64,000 nt of DNA from an uncultured Sphingomonas sp. (lineage in GTDB: Bacteria; Pseudomonadota; Alphaproteobacteria; Sphingomonadales; Sphingomonadaceae): contig NZ_CAJYTI010000010.1 in NCBI RefSeq assembly GCF_913777625.1, positions 363,095 to 427,094 of the forward strand, in the 5' to 3' direction. The translations under genes were made by a program, and so were the position numbers. Each line of letters opens with the position of its first letter. The first letter of the stretch is position 1. Shown one piece after another: positions 27,488 to 37,062 of this stretch. The notes under the pieces are model-generated. The model saw only the letters and a program-made list of their open reading frames with translations. It was not told the DNA's origin and ran no database searches.

Positions 27488-27586
27488 CCGTCATCCCCGC
27501 GCAGGCGGGGATCCATTCGCCTGCGCGTTCGCGGCAGGCGCCGATGCCTCTCCACCAATGGATCCCCGCCTTCGCGGGGATGACGG
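27488..27586. repeat. CGTCATCCC-type inverted repeat element between murB and ddl
   Basis: Two 27-base arms differ by one base. They start CCGTCATCCCCGCG and end GGATCC on the left; the right arm is the reverse complement (27560-27586). They enclose about 45 bases. Each arm is itself a small hairpin (CCCCGC/GCGGGG). A diverged relative lies at 56911-57003. Such elements are dispersed in many proteobacteria. No transposase is present. Confidence 0.85.
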
Positions 27587-27614
27587 CGGGGCTTTCAGGT
27601 CTTGGAGGCGCCCG

Positions 27615-28535
27615 GTGGTGACCCCCCTCCACATCGCCGTGCTGATGGGCGGCTGGTCGGCCGAGCGCGAAGTCTCGCTGATGTCGGGCAACGGCGTTGC
27701 GGATGCGCTGGAGAGCCTGGGCCACCGCGTCACCCGGATCGACATGGACCGGAACGTCGCCGCGCGCCTCGCCGAGGCGAAGCCCGACGTGGTGTTCAAC
27801 GCGCTCCACGGCACGCCGGGCGAGGATGGCAGCGTCCAGGGCATGCTCGACCTGATGGGCATCCGCTATACCCATAGCGGCATGGTCACCTCGGTCATCG
27901 CGATCGACAAGCAGCTGACCAAGCAGGCGCTGGTGCCGCACGGCATTCCGATGCCCGGCGGCCGCATGGTGTCGCGCGAGGAGCTGTACCGGCAGGACCC
28001 GCTGCCGCGTCCCTATGTGCTGAAGCCGGTCAACGAGGGCTCGTCGGTGGGCGTGGCGATCGTCACCGCCGAGAGCAATGTCGGCAACCCGATCCATCCG
28101 GATGCGCGCGGCCCCTGGCAGGAGTTCGAGCAGCTGCTCGCCGAACCCTTCATCCGCGGGCGCGAGCTGACCACCGCGGTGCTGGGCGACCAGGCGCTGG
28201 GCGTGACTGAGCTCAAGCCGAAGAACGGTTTCTACGACTACGACGCCAAGTACACCGACGGGCTGACCGAGCATGTCTTCCCGGCGCAGATCCCCGACGA
28301 CGTGGCGGAAGCGTGCAAGCGCATCGCGCTCGACGCGCACCGGCTGCTCGGCTGCAAGGGCGCCTCGCGCGCCGATTTCCGCTGGGACGACACCCAGGGC
28401 GTCGACGGGCTGTTCCTGCTCGAGGTCAACACCCAGCCCGGCATGACCCCGCTCAGCCTGGTGCCCGAACAGGCGCGCCATCTGGGCATCGACTATGCTA
28501 GTCTCGTGCAACGGATCGTCGAGGAGGCATTGTGA
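27615..28535 (+). CDS. ddl: D-alanine--D-alanine ligase
   Basis: 306-residue ATP-grasp enzyme making D-Ala-D-Ala for MurF. Seen are VLMGGWSAEREVSL near the start, FNALHGTPGEDGSVQG, the ATP-grasp lysine region YVLKPVNEGSSVGV near residue 135, and the Mg site EVNTQPGMTPLSL near residue 272. Two consecutive GTG codons (27615 and 27618) lie 6 and 9 bases after GGAGG; either could be the start. The frame runs upstream into the repeat element, but that stretch is repeat-derived. The stop overlaps the ftsQ start (GTGA). Confidence 0.94.
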   Translation: MVTPLHIAVLMGGWSAEREVSLMSGNGVADALESLGHRVTRIDMDRNVAARLAEAKPDVVFNALHGTPGEDGSVQGMLDLMGIRYTHSGMVTSVIAIDKQLTKQALVPHGIPMPGGRMVSREELYRQDPLPRPYVLKPVNEGSSVGVAIVTAESNVGNPIHPDARGPWQEFEQLLAEPFIRGRELTTAVLGDQALGVTELKPKNGFYDYDAKYTDGLTEHVFPAQIPDDVAEACKRIALDAHRLLGCKGASRADFRWDDTQGVDGLFLLEVNTQPGMTPLSLVPEQARHLGIDYASLVQRIVEEAL

Positions 28536-29512
28536 GCCGCAGGCCCGCCCAAGCGCAGCGCGCGACCACCCGGCGCGGCGACAAGCCGAAGCCGCGCGGC
28601 ACCGCGCGCCGGCCGCAGCGGGCGGGCGTGCTCGACCAGGCGATCGCGGGCATCCCGCTGAGCCCGGAGACGCTGCACAAGCTCACGACGTGGAGCATCG
28701 TCGGCGCTGTCGGCGCGGTGGTGCTGACGATCGGCATTCTGGCGGGCGTGCCGCAGATGATCGGGATCGGCTTCGCGCAGGCGGTAGGGGACGCCGGCCT
28801 GCGCGTCGACGAGATCCAGATCGACGGGCTCAAGCGGATGGACCGCGCCACCGTCTATGATCAGGTGCTCGACCAGAATTCGCGCGCGATGCCGCTGGTC
28901 AATCTGGCCGAGGTGCGCGCCAAGCTGCTGACCTTCCCCTGGGTGAAGGACGCCCGCGTCTCGCGCCGGCTTCCCTCGACGCTGCACATCGCGATCGAGG
29001 AGCGGACCCCCGCCGCGGTCTGGCAGAACCATGGCCAGCTGATGCTGATCGATCCCTCGGGCGTCGCGCTGGAGCCGGTATCGCCCGAGGCGATGCCCGA
29101 ACTGCCGCTGCTGATCGGCGAGGGCGCCAACACCCAGGAGGCGGCGCGCATGCATCTGCTGGAGACGCAGCCCAGCCTCAAGCCGCTGGTCAAGGCGATG
29201 AGCTGGGTCGGCAATCGCCGCTGGGACGTGTATTTCACCTCGGGCGAGAAGCTGCAGCTGCCGGAGGGCGAGGACGAGGCGGTCGCGGCGCTGCGCAAGT
29301 TCGTGGCGATCGACGGCACGCAGCGGCTGCTGGGCCGTGGCAATGTCGGATTTGACATGCGCGTTCCAAACAAGTTGGTTGTGCGCAGACAGGGCGTCAT
29401 CGAGCCGCCGCCGCCGGTTTCCACGGCGCCGGCAGCCCCGAGCGCCCCGGGGAAGACGACGACACCGACCACAACGACACCGCCGGCGGGCACCGGCACG
29501 GGGGAAGGCTGA
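28532..29512 (+). CDS. ftsQ: Cell division protein FtsQ
   Basis: 326-residue bitopic divisome protein. It has a basic cytoplasmic N-terminus of about 45 residues, one membrane helix near residues 53-75, a POTRA domain (RVDEIQIDGLKRMDRATV, about 90-160) and the FtsQ beta domain with FPWVKDARVSRRLPSTLHI and ERTPAAVWQ. The C-terminal 40 residues are a Pro/Thr-rich tail (TTTPTTTTPP) not needed by the fold. FtsQ recruits FtsB and FtsL at the septum. The GTG start overlaps ddl by four bases; the last base overlaps the ftsA start. Confidence 0.93.
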   Translation: MSRRPAQAQRATTRRGDKPKPRGTARRPQRAGVLDQAIAGIPLSPETLHKLTTWSIVGAVGAVVLTIGILAGVPQMIGIGFAQAVGDAGLRVDEIQIDGLKRMDRATVYDQVLDQNSRAMPLVNLAEVRAKLLTFPWVKDARVSRRLPSTLHIAIEERTPAAVWQNHGQLMLIDPSGVALEPVSPEAMPELPLLIGEGANTQEAARMHLLETQPSLKPLVKAMSWVGNRRWDVYFTSGEKLQLPEGEDEAVAALRKFVAIDGTQRLLGRGNVGFDMRVPNKLVVRRQGVIEPPPPVSTAPAAPSAPGKTTTPTTTTPPAGTGTGEG

Positions 29513-30774
29513 TGGCGAAAGTAGCGCCGGAAGGGTTGATTACCGCGCTCGACGTAGGCTCGTCGAAGGTCTCGGCGCTGATCGCGCAGCGGACCGACGA
29601 GGGCAATCTGATCGTGCTCGGCACCGGTCAGCGCGAGAGCCGCGGCGTGAAGCGCGGCTATGTCGCCGACATGCACGCCACCGAAATCGCGATCCGCGAG
29701 GCGGTGGAGCAGGCCGAGCGGATCGCCGGCTTCAACATCGAGGATGTCTGGGTCAGCTTCTCGGCGGGCGGGCTGGTCTCCAGCGTCGTCAAGGTCGAGG
29801 CGGATCTGGGTGGCCACCGCGTCGAGCAGGCGGATATCGACGATCTGCTCAAGGCCGGGCGCGGGGCGATCGACCCGCAGGGGCGGATGGTGCTGCATGC
29901 GCAGCCGACGCGCTACACGGTGGACGGGCTGGGCGGCGTCAAGCGGCCGCTCGGGCTGCATGCCGATCGGCTGGGCGTCGACGTCCACGTCGTCACCACC
30001 GAAGGCTCGCCGGTGCGCAATCTCGACCTGTGCGTCCGCTCGGCGCATCTCGAGGTCCGCTCGATCATCGCGGCGCCGGTGGCGACCGGGCTCGCCTGCC
30101 TCACTGAGGAAGAACGCGAACTGGGCGTGGCGCTGGTCGAGATCGGCGCGGGCGTGACCAACGTGTCCGTTTTCGCGCAGGGCGTGCTGGCTGGGCTGGC
30201 CTCGATTCCCATGGGGTCGGCCGACATCACCGACGACATCGCCGCCGCCTTCGGCACCGCGCGCGCCTGGGCGGAGCGGACCAAATGCTTCCACGGCTCG
30301 GCGAACCTCAGCCCGCGTGACAATCGCGAGACGATCGATGTCGCGCCGGCCACCGCCGACGAGGGAGTCGAGGGGCCGCGCATCACCAAGGCGGCGCTCA
30401 ATACGGTCATTCGCCAGCGGCTGGAGCGGCTGATCGCCGAGATCAGCAAGGAGCTGAAGAAGCTCAATTTCCAGGATCCGGTGGGCCGCCAGATCGTACT
30501 GACCGGCGGCGGCGCCGAATTGGCGGGAATTGCCGACTATGCCCAGCAGGCGCTGGGCAATGCGGTGCGCGTCGGCCGGCCGCGGGGCTTGCTCGCCATG
30601 CCCAATGCGCATGCCGGGCCCGCCTTTTCGACGCTGGCCGGGCTCACCCAGTTCGCCGCGGCGGATCCGATCGACCTGCGCACGCTGGAGCCCAGCCGGC
30701 ACCAGCTGGTGACGCGGGCGAGCCCGGGCGCGCTGTTCCAGCGGTTGATCGCGGCGTTCCGGGCGAATTATTAA
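29512..30774 (+). CDS. ftsA: Cell division protein FtsA
   Basis: 420-residue actin-like ATPase that tethers FtsZ to the membrane. Seen are the phosphate-1 motif ALDVGSSKVSAL near residue 12, the 1C-domain (about 85-165), phosphate-2 VEIGAGVTNVSVF near residue 210, the adenosine motif VLTGGGAELAGI near residue 330 and a C-terminal amphipathic helix LFQRLIAAFRANY that should bind the membrane. Length and motif order are standard. A 110-base gap follows before ftsZ. Confidence 0.96.
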   Translation: MAKVAPEGLITALDVGSSKVSALIAQRTDEGNLIVLGTGQRESRGVKRGYVADMHATEIAIREAVEQAERIAGFNIEDVWVSFSAGGLVSSVVKVEADLGGHRVEQADIDDLLKAGRGAIDPQGRMVLHAQPTRYTVDGLGGVKRPLGLHADRLGVDVHVVTTEGSPVRNLDLCVRSAHLEVRSIIAAPVATGLACLTEEERELGVALVEIGAGVTNVSVFAQGVLAGLASIPMGSADITDDIAAAFGTARAWAERTKCFHGSANLSPRDNRETIDVAPATADEGVEGPRITKAALNTVIRQRLERLIAEISKELKKLNFQDPVGRQIVLTGGGAELAGIADYAQQALGNAVRVGRPRGLLAMPNAHAGPAFSTLAGLTQFAAADPIDLRTLEPSRHQLVTRASPGALFQRLIAAFRANY

Positions 30775-30847
30775 GGAAAAGCGTCCGGCGGGGTGATATC
30801 GGCTAGAGTCGTCGCTCCGGTTCGTGCATCACAGAATATCAGGTTGT

Positions 30848-30868
30848 GCAGCGCGCGCGAGGCGCTGC
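30848..30868 (+). promoter_or_regulatory. ftsZ: Leader hairpin before ftsZ
   Basis: GCAGCGC (30848-30854) faces GCGCTGC (30862-30868) with a seven-base loop. It lies three bases upstream of GGGAGA, the ribosome site of ftsZ. It could influence ftsZ translation or mRNA stability. This is the only sizeable gap in the ftsQAZ segment. The role is inferred from position only. Confidence 0.35.
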
Positions 30869-30884
30869 CACGGGAGACCATAGA

Positions 30885-32363
30885 ATGAGTATCGATTTCC
30901 TTCCGCCCGACGTGGACGAGCTGACGCCGAAGATCGCGGTGATCGGGGTTGGCGGCGCCGGCGGCAACGCCATTGCCAACATGATCCGCGCCGAGGTGCA
31001 GGGCGTCGAGTTCCTGGTCGCCAACACCGATGCGCAGGCGCTCAAGCAGTCGGTCGCCCCCCAGCGTATCCAGCTGGGCGCGAAGATCACGCAGGGCCTG
31101 GGCGCCGGCTCGCGGCCCGAGATCGGTCGTGCGGCGGCCGAGGAGACGATCGAGCAGGTCCAGACCTCGCTCGAAGGCGCGCATATGTGCTTCATCGCGG
31201 CCGGCATGGGCGGCGGCACCGGCACCGGTGCGGCGCCGGTGATCGCCAAGGCGGCGCGCGACATGGGCATCCTGACCGTGGGTGTCGTCACCAAGCCGTT
31301 CGCCTTCGAAGGCAAGCGTCGCGCCCAGTCGGCCGAGGCGGGCATCGAAGAGCTGCAGAAATATGTCGATACCCTGATCGTCATCCCGAACCAGAACCTC
31401 TTCCTGATCGCCAATGCGAACACGACCTTCAAGGAAGCGTTCGAGATGGCCGACGAGGTGCTGCAGCAGGGCGTGCGCGGCATCACCGACCTGATGGTGA
31501 TGCCCGGCCTGATCAATCTCGACTTCGCCGACGTCCGTTCGGTGATGCAGGAGATGGGCAAGGCGATGATGGGCACCGGCGAGGCGGACGGCGACGACCG
31601 CGCGCTGATCGCCGCCCAGAAGGCGATCGCCAACCCGCTGCTCGACGGCGTCTCGATGAACGGCGCCAAGGGCGTGATCGTCTCGATCACCGGCGGCGAG
31701 GACATGCGCCTGCTCGAAGTGGACGAAGCCGCGAACCATATCCGCGAGCTGGTCGATCCGGACGCGAACATCATCTGGGGTTCGGCATTCAATCCGGAGC
31801 TGGAAGGCCGCATCCGCGTGTCGGTGGTCGCCACCGGCATCGACGCGAATGTCGAGAACCGCCCGGCCGCCCCGGCCGAACAGCCGCGCGTCTTCTCCTT
31901 CTCCACCCCGCGCCGCACCACCGCTGCGACCACCGCGCCGGAGCCGGTCGCGGCTCCCGCACCGGCCGCCGCTGCGCCGGAGCCGGTAGCACCGGCGTCC
32001 GTGGTCGAGGAAGCGCCTGCGCCGGTCGTGTCCGCGCCGGAGCCGGTCGCGGCCGCCCCTGCGCCCGAGCCGACTCCGCCGGCCCCGCCGTCGGACGAGC
32101 TGCTGCTCGGCACCGAAGCGCTGGTCCCGACGCCCGCACCGACCCCGGCACCCGCGCCTGCGCCCGCACCGGAGGCACCGGCCGGCCGTCGTCGCTGGCT
32201 GACCGGTGGCGATGAGGATACGGACAGCCGTCCGCGTCCGAAGACCGGCGGCACGCTGTTCGAGCGCATGGCCTCGGCCTCGCGCGGCACCAAGCCGGCC
32301 GAGGAAGAGGACAAGGATCCGCTGGACATACCGCGCTTCCTGCGCAGCCAGAACAACCAGTAA
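30885..32363 (+). CDS. ftsZ: Cell division protein FtsZ
   Basis: 492-residue tubulin-like GTPase that forms the Z ring. The G-box [11 protein letters not shown] is at about residues 19-29, the tubulin signature [15 protein letters not shown] near residue 106, the synergy-loop stretch DFADVRSVM near 213, and the C-terminal GTPase subdomain ends near 320. A long disordered linker of about 140 residues rich in Pro-Glu-Pro-Val-Ala repeats follows. The conserved tail [12 protein letters not shown] closes the protein and should bind FtsA. The ATG at 30885 follows GGGAGA. It is the last gene of the dcw cluster here. Confidence 0.97.
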   Translation: MSIDFLPPDVDELTPKIAVIGVGGAGGNAIANMIRAEVQGVEFLVANTDAQALKQSVAPQRIQLGAKITQGLGAGSRPEIGRAAAEETIEQVQTSLEGAHMCFIAAGMGGGTGTGAAPVIAKAARDMGILTVGVVTKPFAFEGKRRAQSAEAGIEELQKYVDTLIVIPNQNLFLIANANTTFKEAFEMADEVLQQGVRGITDLMVMPGLINLDFADVRSVMQEMGKAMMGTGEADGDDRALIAAQKAIANPLLDGVSMNGAKGVIVSITGGEDMRLLEVDEAANHIRELVDPDANIIWGSAFNPELEGRIRVSVVATGIDANVENRPAAPAEQPRVFSFSTPRRTTAATTAPEPVAAPAPAAAAPEPVAPASVVEEAPAPVVSAPEPVAAAPAPEPTPPAPPSDELLLGTEALVPTPAPTPAPAPAPAPEAPAGRRRWLTGGDEDTDSRPRPKTGGTLFERMASASRGTKPAEEEDKDPLDIPRFLRSQNNQ

Positions 32364-32450
32364 GAACGGCGCACGGGTGGCACGGTTCGCCGGCCACCTG
32401 TCGCTTTGTCAGCGGCGGTTCAGCGCCGTTGTGCCAGCAATGTGGCCAGC

Positions 32451-34292
32451 ATGATCAGCAAGAAACATCTCGGCATCGGCGCATGGGCGTCGGCGCTTCT
32501 CCTTGGCGCGTCTCCGGCGCTGGCGCAGGGCGAAGTCGTCCAGGCGCACAACCCGGATGCGGACGCGCTCGCCACCCAGATGCGCGTGCTCGCCGAGAAC
32601 CCGCGCGATGTGGAGGCGCTGCTGGCGGCGGCACGGCTGAGCACGCGGCTGGGCGACCTGTCGGGTGCGCTCGCCCTGCTCCAGCGGGCCGAGAGCATCG
32701 AGCCGAACAACCCGCGCATCGCCAGCAACCGCGCCGCGGTGCTGGTCCGGCAGGAGCGCCCGGGCGAGGCGCTGCGGCTGTTCCAGCGGGCCGAGCAGCA
32801 GGGCGTCGACGTGCGCGAGTTCGCGGCCGATCGCGGTTTCGCCTATGATCTGCTCGGCCAGCCGGTGCTTGCCCAGCGCGATTACAAGCTGGCCCTGGCG
32901 ACACGGCGCGAGGACGAGCTGGTGCGCCGCTATGCGCTCTCGCTCGGCATCAGCGGCAATCGCGCCGGGGCGGAGCGCGAGCTGGACCCGCTGTTGCGCG
33001 CGCAGGACCGCGCGGCATGGCGCGCGCGCGCCTTCATCCTGGCGATGAACGGCGATGTTGCGGGCGCCGAGAAGATATCCGAGACGATGATGCCGGGCGC
33101 GGCGGGCAAGAACCTGGTGCCCTTCTTCCGCCGGATGGCGACGCTGCCCACCGCCGACCGCGCCTTTGCGGTGCATTTCGGCGAGCTTTCGCCGACGCCG
33201 GCACGCCTCGCCGACGCGCGCATGGCGCCTTCGCTGCCGGCCTATACGCCCAGCGCGCCGGTGCAGGTCGCCCAGGCGCAGCCGGTGAAGCCCGCCACGA
33301 CGCCGCTGCGCGAGGAGCCGCGCGGGCACCGTTCGACCAGCCGCTCCGCGCCCGTGCAGATGGCAAAGGCGGAGACGTCGCCAGCGCGTCCGGTTCCGAG
33401 CGCGCCTGTGCCGGTCGCGACGCCGGCACCCACCTACCAGCCGCCTGCGCCGACGCCGGGGCCCAGCTACCGCGCGCCGACGCCGGTGGCATCGGCCAAC
33501 CCGCAGCCCTCCGCGAAGGTCGGAGCCGAGGACAAGTCGCTCGCCGCGATCATCGCGCATGTCGACGTGCCGGCTAGCGAGCGCGAGGCGGCGGCGCGTC
33601 CGGTGGCGCTGCCGCCCTGGATCAACACCTATGCGGCGCATCCGGCGACCGTCGCGGCCAAGCCGGCGGAGGAGGCGGTCAAGCCCGCCAGGCCCGCCGC
33701 ACGCAAGCCGGTGAAGGAAGAGGAAGCGGTGGAGGCCAAGCCGGTTCGGGGCGTGGCCAAGAAGGGTACGCGGATCGAAGACGAGGCAGACGCCAAGTCG
33801 GTCAAGGGCGCGCCGAAGAAGGGCACCAGGACAGAGGAGGAGGCGGACGCCAAGCCCGGCAAGGCTGGCATCAAAAAGGGTGCCAAGGTCGAGGACGACA
33901 GCGACGCCAAGCCCGGCAGGCCCGGTGCCAGGAAGGGCTTGAAAGCCGACGACGACGTCGACGCCAAGCCGACCAAGGGCAAGAAGGGCGAGCCCAAGAA
34001 GCCGGACCCGAAAAAGGCCGAGCCCGAGCGCGTCTGGGTGCAGGTGGCGAGCGGCGCCAACGAGTCGACCGTCGACCGCGCCTGGAAGAGCGTGGCGGCC
34101 AAGTCGCCCAAGCTGCTCAAGGCGCGGGGCGGCTGGTGGATGCCGTTCAAGGCGACCAACCGCATCGTCACCGGGCCGTTCAAGACCAGCGCCGAGGCGC
34201 AGGCCTTCGTCAACAAGCTGGCGGGGGAGGGCGTGTCCGCCTTCACGGTCACCAGCGAGGCCGGGCAGAAGGTGACGAAGATCGCCCCCTGA
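32451..34292 (+). CDS. TPR and SPOR domain protein with 19-residue tandem repeats
   Basis: 613-residue exported protein with a signal peptide ending SPALAQ (about residue 26). TPR-like helices cover roughly residues 40-240 ([21 protein letters not shown] and following pairs). A Pro/Ala-rich linker follows. Then come four 19-residue tandem repeats of the form (D/E)AKP..G..KKG...ED.A starting at residue 428, plus a partial fifth. A C-terminal SPOR domain (about 530-613, [19 protein letters not shown] onward) would bind denuded septal glycan. It lies 87 bases after ftsZ, which suggests an envelope role at division, though no specific function is known. The lysine-acid repeats are unusual for this family. 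Confidence 0.82.
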   Translation: MISKKHLGIGAWASALLLGASPALAQGEVVQAHNPDADALATQMRVLAENPRDVEALLAAARLSTRLGDLSGALALLQRAESIEPNNPRIASNRAAVLVRQERPGEALRLFQRAEQQGVDVREFAADRGFAYDLLGQPVLAQRDYKLALATRREDELVRRYALSLGISGNRAGAERELDPLLRAQDRAAWRARAFILAMNGDVAGAEKISETMMPGAAGKNLVPFFRRMATLPTADRAFAVHFGELSPTPARLADARMAPSLPAYTPSAPVQVAQAQPVKPATTPLREEPRGHRSTSRSAPVQMAKAETSPARPVPSAPVPVATPAPTYQPPAPTPGPSYRAPTPVASANPQPSAKVGAEDKSLAAIIAHVDVPASEREAAARPVALPPWINTYAAHPATVAAKPAEEAVKPARPAARKPVKEEEAVEAKPVRGVAKKGTRIEDEADAKSVKGAPKKGTRTEEEADAKPGKAGIKKGAKVEDDSDAKPGRPGARKGLKADDDVDAKPTKGKKGEPKKPDPKKAEPERVWVQVASGANESTVDRAWKSVAAKSPKLLKARGGWWMPFKATNRIVTGPFKTSAEAQAFVNKLAGEGVSAFTVTSEAGQKVTKIAP

Positions 34293-34332
34293 CCCTTCGA
34301 CATGGGCGCAGGGCTCGGCTAGGGGCGGGCGC

Positions 34333-35499
34333 GTGAAACAGCTTTCTTCCTGGGCCTGCATGCCCGGCGACACGCGCGGGCGCCGCCATCCCGAGGCGGG
34401 CGGCGGCGCCCGCGGCCCGCGCGACGCCTTCCAGCGCGACCGCGATCGCATCATCCATTCGATCAGCTTCCGCCGCTTGCGCCACAAGACGCAGGTGTTC
34501 CTGGCGCCCGACGGCGACCATTTCCGCGTTCGGCTGACCCACAGCCTGGAGGTCGCGCAGATCGGCCGCGCGATCGCCCGCGCGCTGGGGCTCAACGAGG
34601 ACCTGACCGAAGCCTTGTGCCTCGCGCACGATATCGGCCATCCGCCGTTCGGCCATGCCGGTGAGGACGCCCTGGAGGCGGCGCTGGCGGGGAAGGGCGG
34701 CTTCGACCATAACGGCCACACGCTGCGCACGCTGACCCTGCTCGACAGCCCCTATCCTTCGTGGAATGGACTGAACCTGACCTGGGACACGCTGGAGGGG
34801 CTCGCCAAGCACAATGGCCCGATCCACGAGCCGCAATGGGCGCTCGCCGCCGCCGATGCCGAGTTTCCGCTGGAGCTGGACAACTGGCCCTCGCTCGAGG
34901 CGCAGGTCGCCGCGATCGCCGACGACATCGCCTATGACAATCACGACATCGATGACGGCTTGCGCGCCGGGCTGCTGACGCTCGACCAGATCATGGCAGT
35001 GCCGATGATCGCCGACGCCTGGCGCGACGTCGAGGCGCGTTTCCCCGGCGTCAGCGCCAAGCGGCTGACCGGCGAGCTCATTCGCTCGCAGATCGGGTCG
35101 ATGGTCAACGACTTCATCGCCGAGACGAAGGCGCGAATCGCGGAGTCGGGCGTGGCGACGGCGGAGGACGTGCGGCAGGCGGGTCGGTGCCTCGCCGGAT
35201 TCTCGTCGGCGATGCGCGACGCCGAGCGGGGCCTCAAGCGGTTCATGTACGCCAATCTCTACCACCATCCGAGCCAGCTGGCGGCGGCGGCCTCGGCGCG
35301 GCAGGTGGTGGCGGGGCTGTTCGCCGCCTATGTCGACGATCCGGCGCGGATGCCGGCCGAGTGGCGCGAAGCGCTACCCGCCGACGATCCCTGGCGCAGC
35401 CGCCACATCGCGGACTTCATCGCCGGCATGACCGACCGCTACGCCATCGCCCGCTACCGCGAACATTGCGGCACGATCGACCTGCCCGAGGGATTTTGA
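34333..35499 (+). CDS. Deoxyguanosinetriphosphate triphosphohydrolase-like protein
   Basis: 388-residue HD-domain enzyme of the dGTPase family, which cuts dNTPs to nucleoside and triphosphate. The metal-binding residues are visible: [20 protein letters not shown] (first His), [19 protein letters not shown] (HD pair) and [12 protein letters not shown] further [13 protein letters not shown] near residue 195 completes the set. This is the shorter alphaproteobacterial form without the E. coli insertion. The GTG at 34333 is preceded by AGGGGCGGG. It stands alone and ends just before a repeat element. Confidence 0.92.
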   Translation: MKQLSSWACMPGDTRGRRHPEAGGGARGPRDAFQRDRDRIIHSISFRRLRHKTQVFLAPDGDHFRVRLTHSLEVAQIGRAIARALGLNEDLTEALCLAHDIGHPPFGHAGEDALEAALAGKGGFDHNGHTLRTLTLLDSPYPSWNGLNLTWDTLEGLAKHNGPIHEPQWALAAADAEFPLELDNWPSLEAQVAAIADDIAYDNHDIDDGLRAGLLTLDQIMAVPMIADAWRDVEARFPGVSAKRLTGELIRSQIGSMVNDFIAETKARIAESGVATAEDVRQAGRCLAGFSSAMRDAERGLKRFMYANLYHHPSQLAAAASARQVVAGLFAAYVDDPARMPAEWREALPADDPWRSRHIADFIAGMTDRYAIARYREHCGTIDLPEGF

Positions 35500-35507
35500 C
35501 CCTCTTA

Positions 35508-35634
35508 TCCTCCCCCGCCAGGGGGAGGTGGCGCCAAAGGCGTCGGAGGGGGAGGATTCCAGAACATCTCCTCGAGGTGTGCTTCCTCCCCCTCCGTCAG
35601 GCTGCGCCTGCCACCTCCCCCTGGCGGGGGAGGA
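35508..35634. repeat. Long inverted-repeat element (family A)
   Basis: Left arm 35508-35556 and right arm 35584-35634 are close to reverse complements over about 50 bases, beginning TCCTCCCCCGCCAGGGGG and ending GGGGGAGGA. Within each arm there is a further small palindrome. The same plan, with variant middle bases, recurs at 43154-43286, and arms occur singly between murE and murF. It sits between the convergent dGTPase and porin genes. It has no coding capacity and resembles a non-autonomous dispersed element. Confidence 0.85.
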
Positions 35635-35643
35635 TGTGGGCCG

Positions 35644-36459
35644 TCAGAACGCCGCGCTCAGCGAGAACACGACCTTGCTGCCCGCGATGCTCGATCCGTC
35701 CTTGGTGCTGGAGAAGTTGGGCTGCAGGTAGGCGCTGTCGCGCTTGGTGATGCTGGTGTCGACATAGGCGACGCCGAGCACCAGCTTGCCCAGCGCCAGG
35801 TCCGCGCCGAGCAGCCAGTCGGCATAGCTGCCTGTCGGCGCGACGCTGGTGCCGTTGGGGCCGAGGCCGGGATTGCCGTCCGAATAGCCGAGATGTGCCT
35901 TCAGGGTGATCGGCGTCCTCGGCACCGCCGTGCTCACATCGCCCCACAGGTAGAGATTGTGCTCCTTGTCACCCGCCTTGCTCTGGGGCGTGGCGCTCCA
36001 GTTGCCGAGCGCCTGCTGCGGCGGGGCATAGGCGACGCCCGCCAGCGCCGAGACCGGGCCGATGCTGCCGCTGAGCTTGACATAGGGTTCGGCAAAGTCG
36101 GTCTTCGCCGCGCCGCCCGGATACATGTACCAGGTTAGGCCGACATCGAGCGCGGCACCTTTCCCGATCGGCAGCTTGTAGCCGCCGACCACGTCCAGCT
36201 CCATATTGGCGCCGCCGAACGTGCCCCAGCCGGCGAGGTTCGATCCCCACAGCGATCCGTACAGCCCGCTTTCGTGGGACACGGTGACGCCGCCCTGGAC
36301 GGCCATCTGCTTGTCGGTCTGCGAAACGCCGCGGAACCGATAGTCGGAAACGAGCGCGACGCTGCCGGATATCGTGATCGGCTTCGGTGCCTCGGTCTCC
36401 TGCGCGAACGCCGGCGAGGACAGGCCGAGCAGGGCTGCTGCGGCAAGACGGATCTTCAT
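35644..36459 (-). CDS. TorF-family putative porin
   Basis: 271-residue outer-membrane protein with a signal peptide (SSPAFAQ, cleavage near residue 20) and a beta-barrel pattern of alternating residues. The typical family start after the signal is visible: ISGSVALVSDYRFRGVSQTDKQMAVQGGVTVSHESGLY. The last residues end in Phe (SLSAAF), as expected for barrel assembly. The substrate is unknown. The ATG at 36459 has AGAGGGAA upstream. It is divergent from the histidine-rich secreted protein, with a 234-base intergenic region that must hold both promoters. Confidence 0.87.
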   Translation of the reverse strand: MKIRLAAAALLGLSSPAFAQETEAPKPITISGSVALVSDYRFRGVSQTDKQMAVQGGVTVSHESGLYGSLWGSNLAGWGTFGGANMELDVVGGYKLPIGKGAALDVGLTWYMYPGGAAKTDFAEPYVKLSGSIGPVSALAGVAYAPPQQALGNWSATPQSKAGDKEHNLYLWGDVSTAVPRTPITLKAHLGYSDGNPGLGPNGTSVAPTGSYADWLLGADLALGKLVLGVAYVDTSITKRDSAYLQPNFSSTKDGSSIAGSKVVFSLSAAF

Positions 36460-36693
36460 GGAACATTCCCTCTCGGTTGCGAGTGAAAGTTCCATCCTGC
36501 GGCGAGGCGGCGACTGGTTCTCGATGGACCGGGCCTGTCGCCTCGCCGGATCAACTTCGCAGTGCAGCATTGCTGCTTCCTCACCCGATCGTAAGAAAGT
36601 GTTGCTGGCTGCGGGGACATGATTCGTTACAGGCGCGCAAGGCGAAGGCAAAGGCGGCGGCGTAGATGGTGGGGACAGGAGAGATGCCCGACC

Positions 36694-36969
36694 ATGAGGA
36701 ACGTCACCGTGAAGCTTGCGACCATCGCGCTACTGTCTGCGACCCTGCTCGCCGCCCCGGCGGCCGCCCAGTCGCTCCATGAAACCCATGAGCGGGTATG
36801 GATGCCCGCCGGCAAGAGCCACGGCGTCACCTGGCGGATGAAGGGCCACAAGCCCCGAGCCGCCCAGGCGCATCACCAGGCCGGCAAGCACCAGTATCTG
36901 CCGGCCCACAAGGCGCCGGCGAAGGAAGTCCATCGCGCGAGCGGTAGCCACGCCGGCGCCAGCGAATAA
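36694..36969 (+). CDS. Small histidine-rich secreted protein
   Basis: 91 residues with a clear signal peptide (cleavage near AAPAAAQ, residue 26). The mature part is rich in histidine (LHETHERVW, KSHGVTW, AHHQAGKHQYLPAHKAP, EVHRASGSH), with at least eight His and many Lys/Ala. The composition suggests metal binding or a periplasmic buffer, but no known family is recognised. ACAGGAGAG lies upstream of the ATG. A strong terminator follows, so it is a one-gene unit. Confidence 0.65.
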   Translation: MRNVTVKLATIALLSATLLAAPAAAQSLHETHERVWMPAGKSHGVTWRMKGHKPRAAQAHHQAGKHQYLPAHKAPAKEVHRASGSHAGASE

Positions 36970-36997
36970 TCCAGTTTCCGTCCCCCCAGAACGGAAA

Positions 36998-37038
36998 GCC
37001 CCGCGATCCTCCCTCGGGATCGCGGGGCCATCTGTTTT
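36998..37038 (+). terminator. Rho-independent terminator
   Basis: Twelve-base perfect stem GCCCCGCGATCC/GGATCGCGGGGC with a seven-base loop, followed by CATCTGTTTTTC. It ends the histidine-rich gene. It may also help the convergent gene at 37063, whose side has only a short T run. Confidence 0.85.
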
Positions 37039-37062
37039 TCGGCTAGCCGATGCGGCGGTCGC

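Noticed and set aside
32409..34730. 773-codon open frame on the minus strand
   Set aside because: Antisense of the TPR-SPOR protein and dGTPase; low-complexity sequence only.
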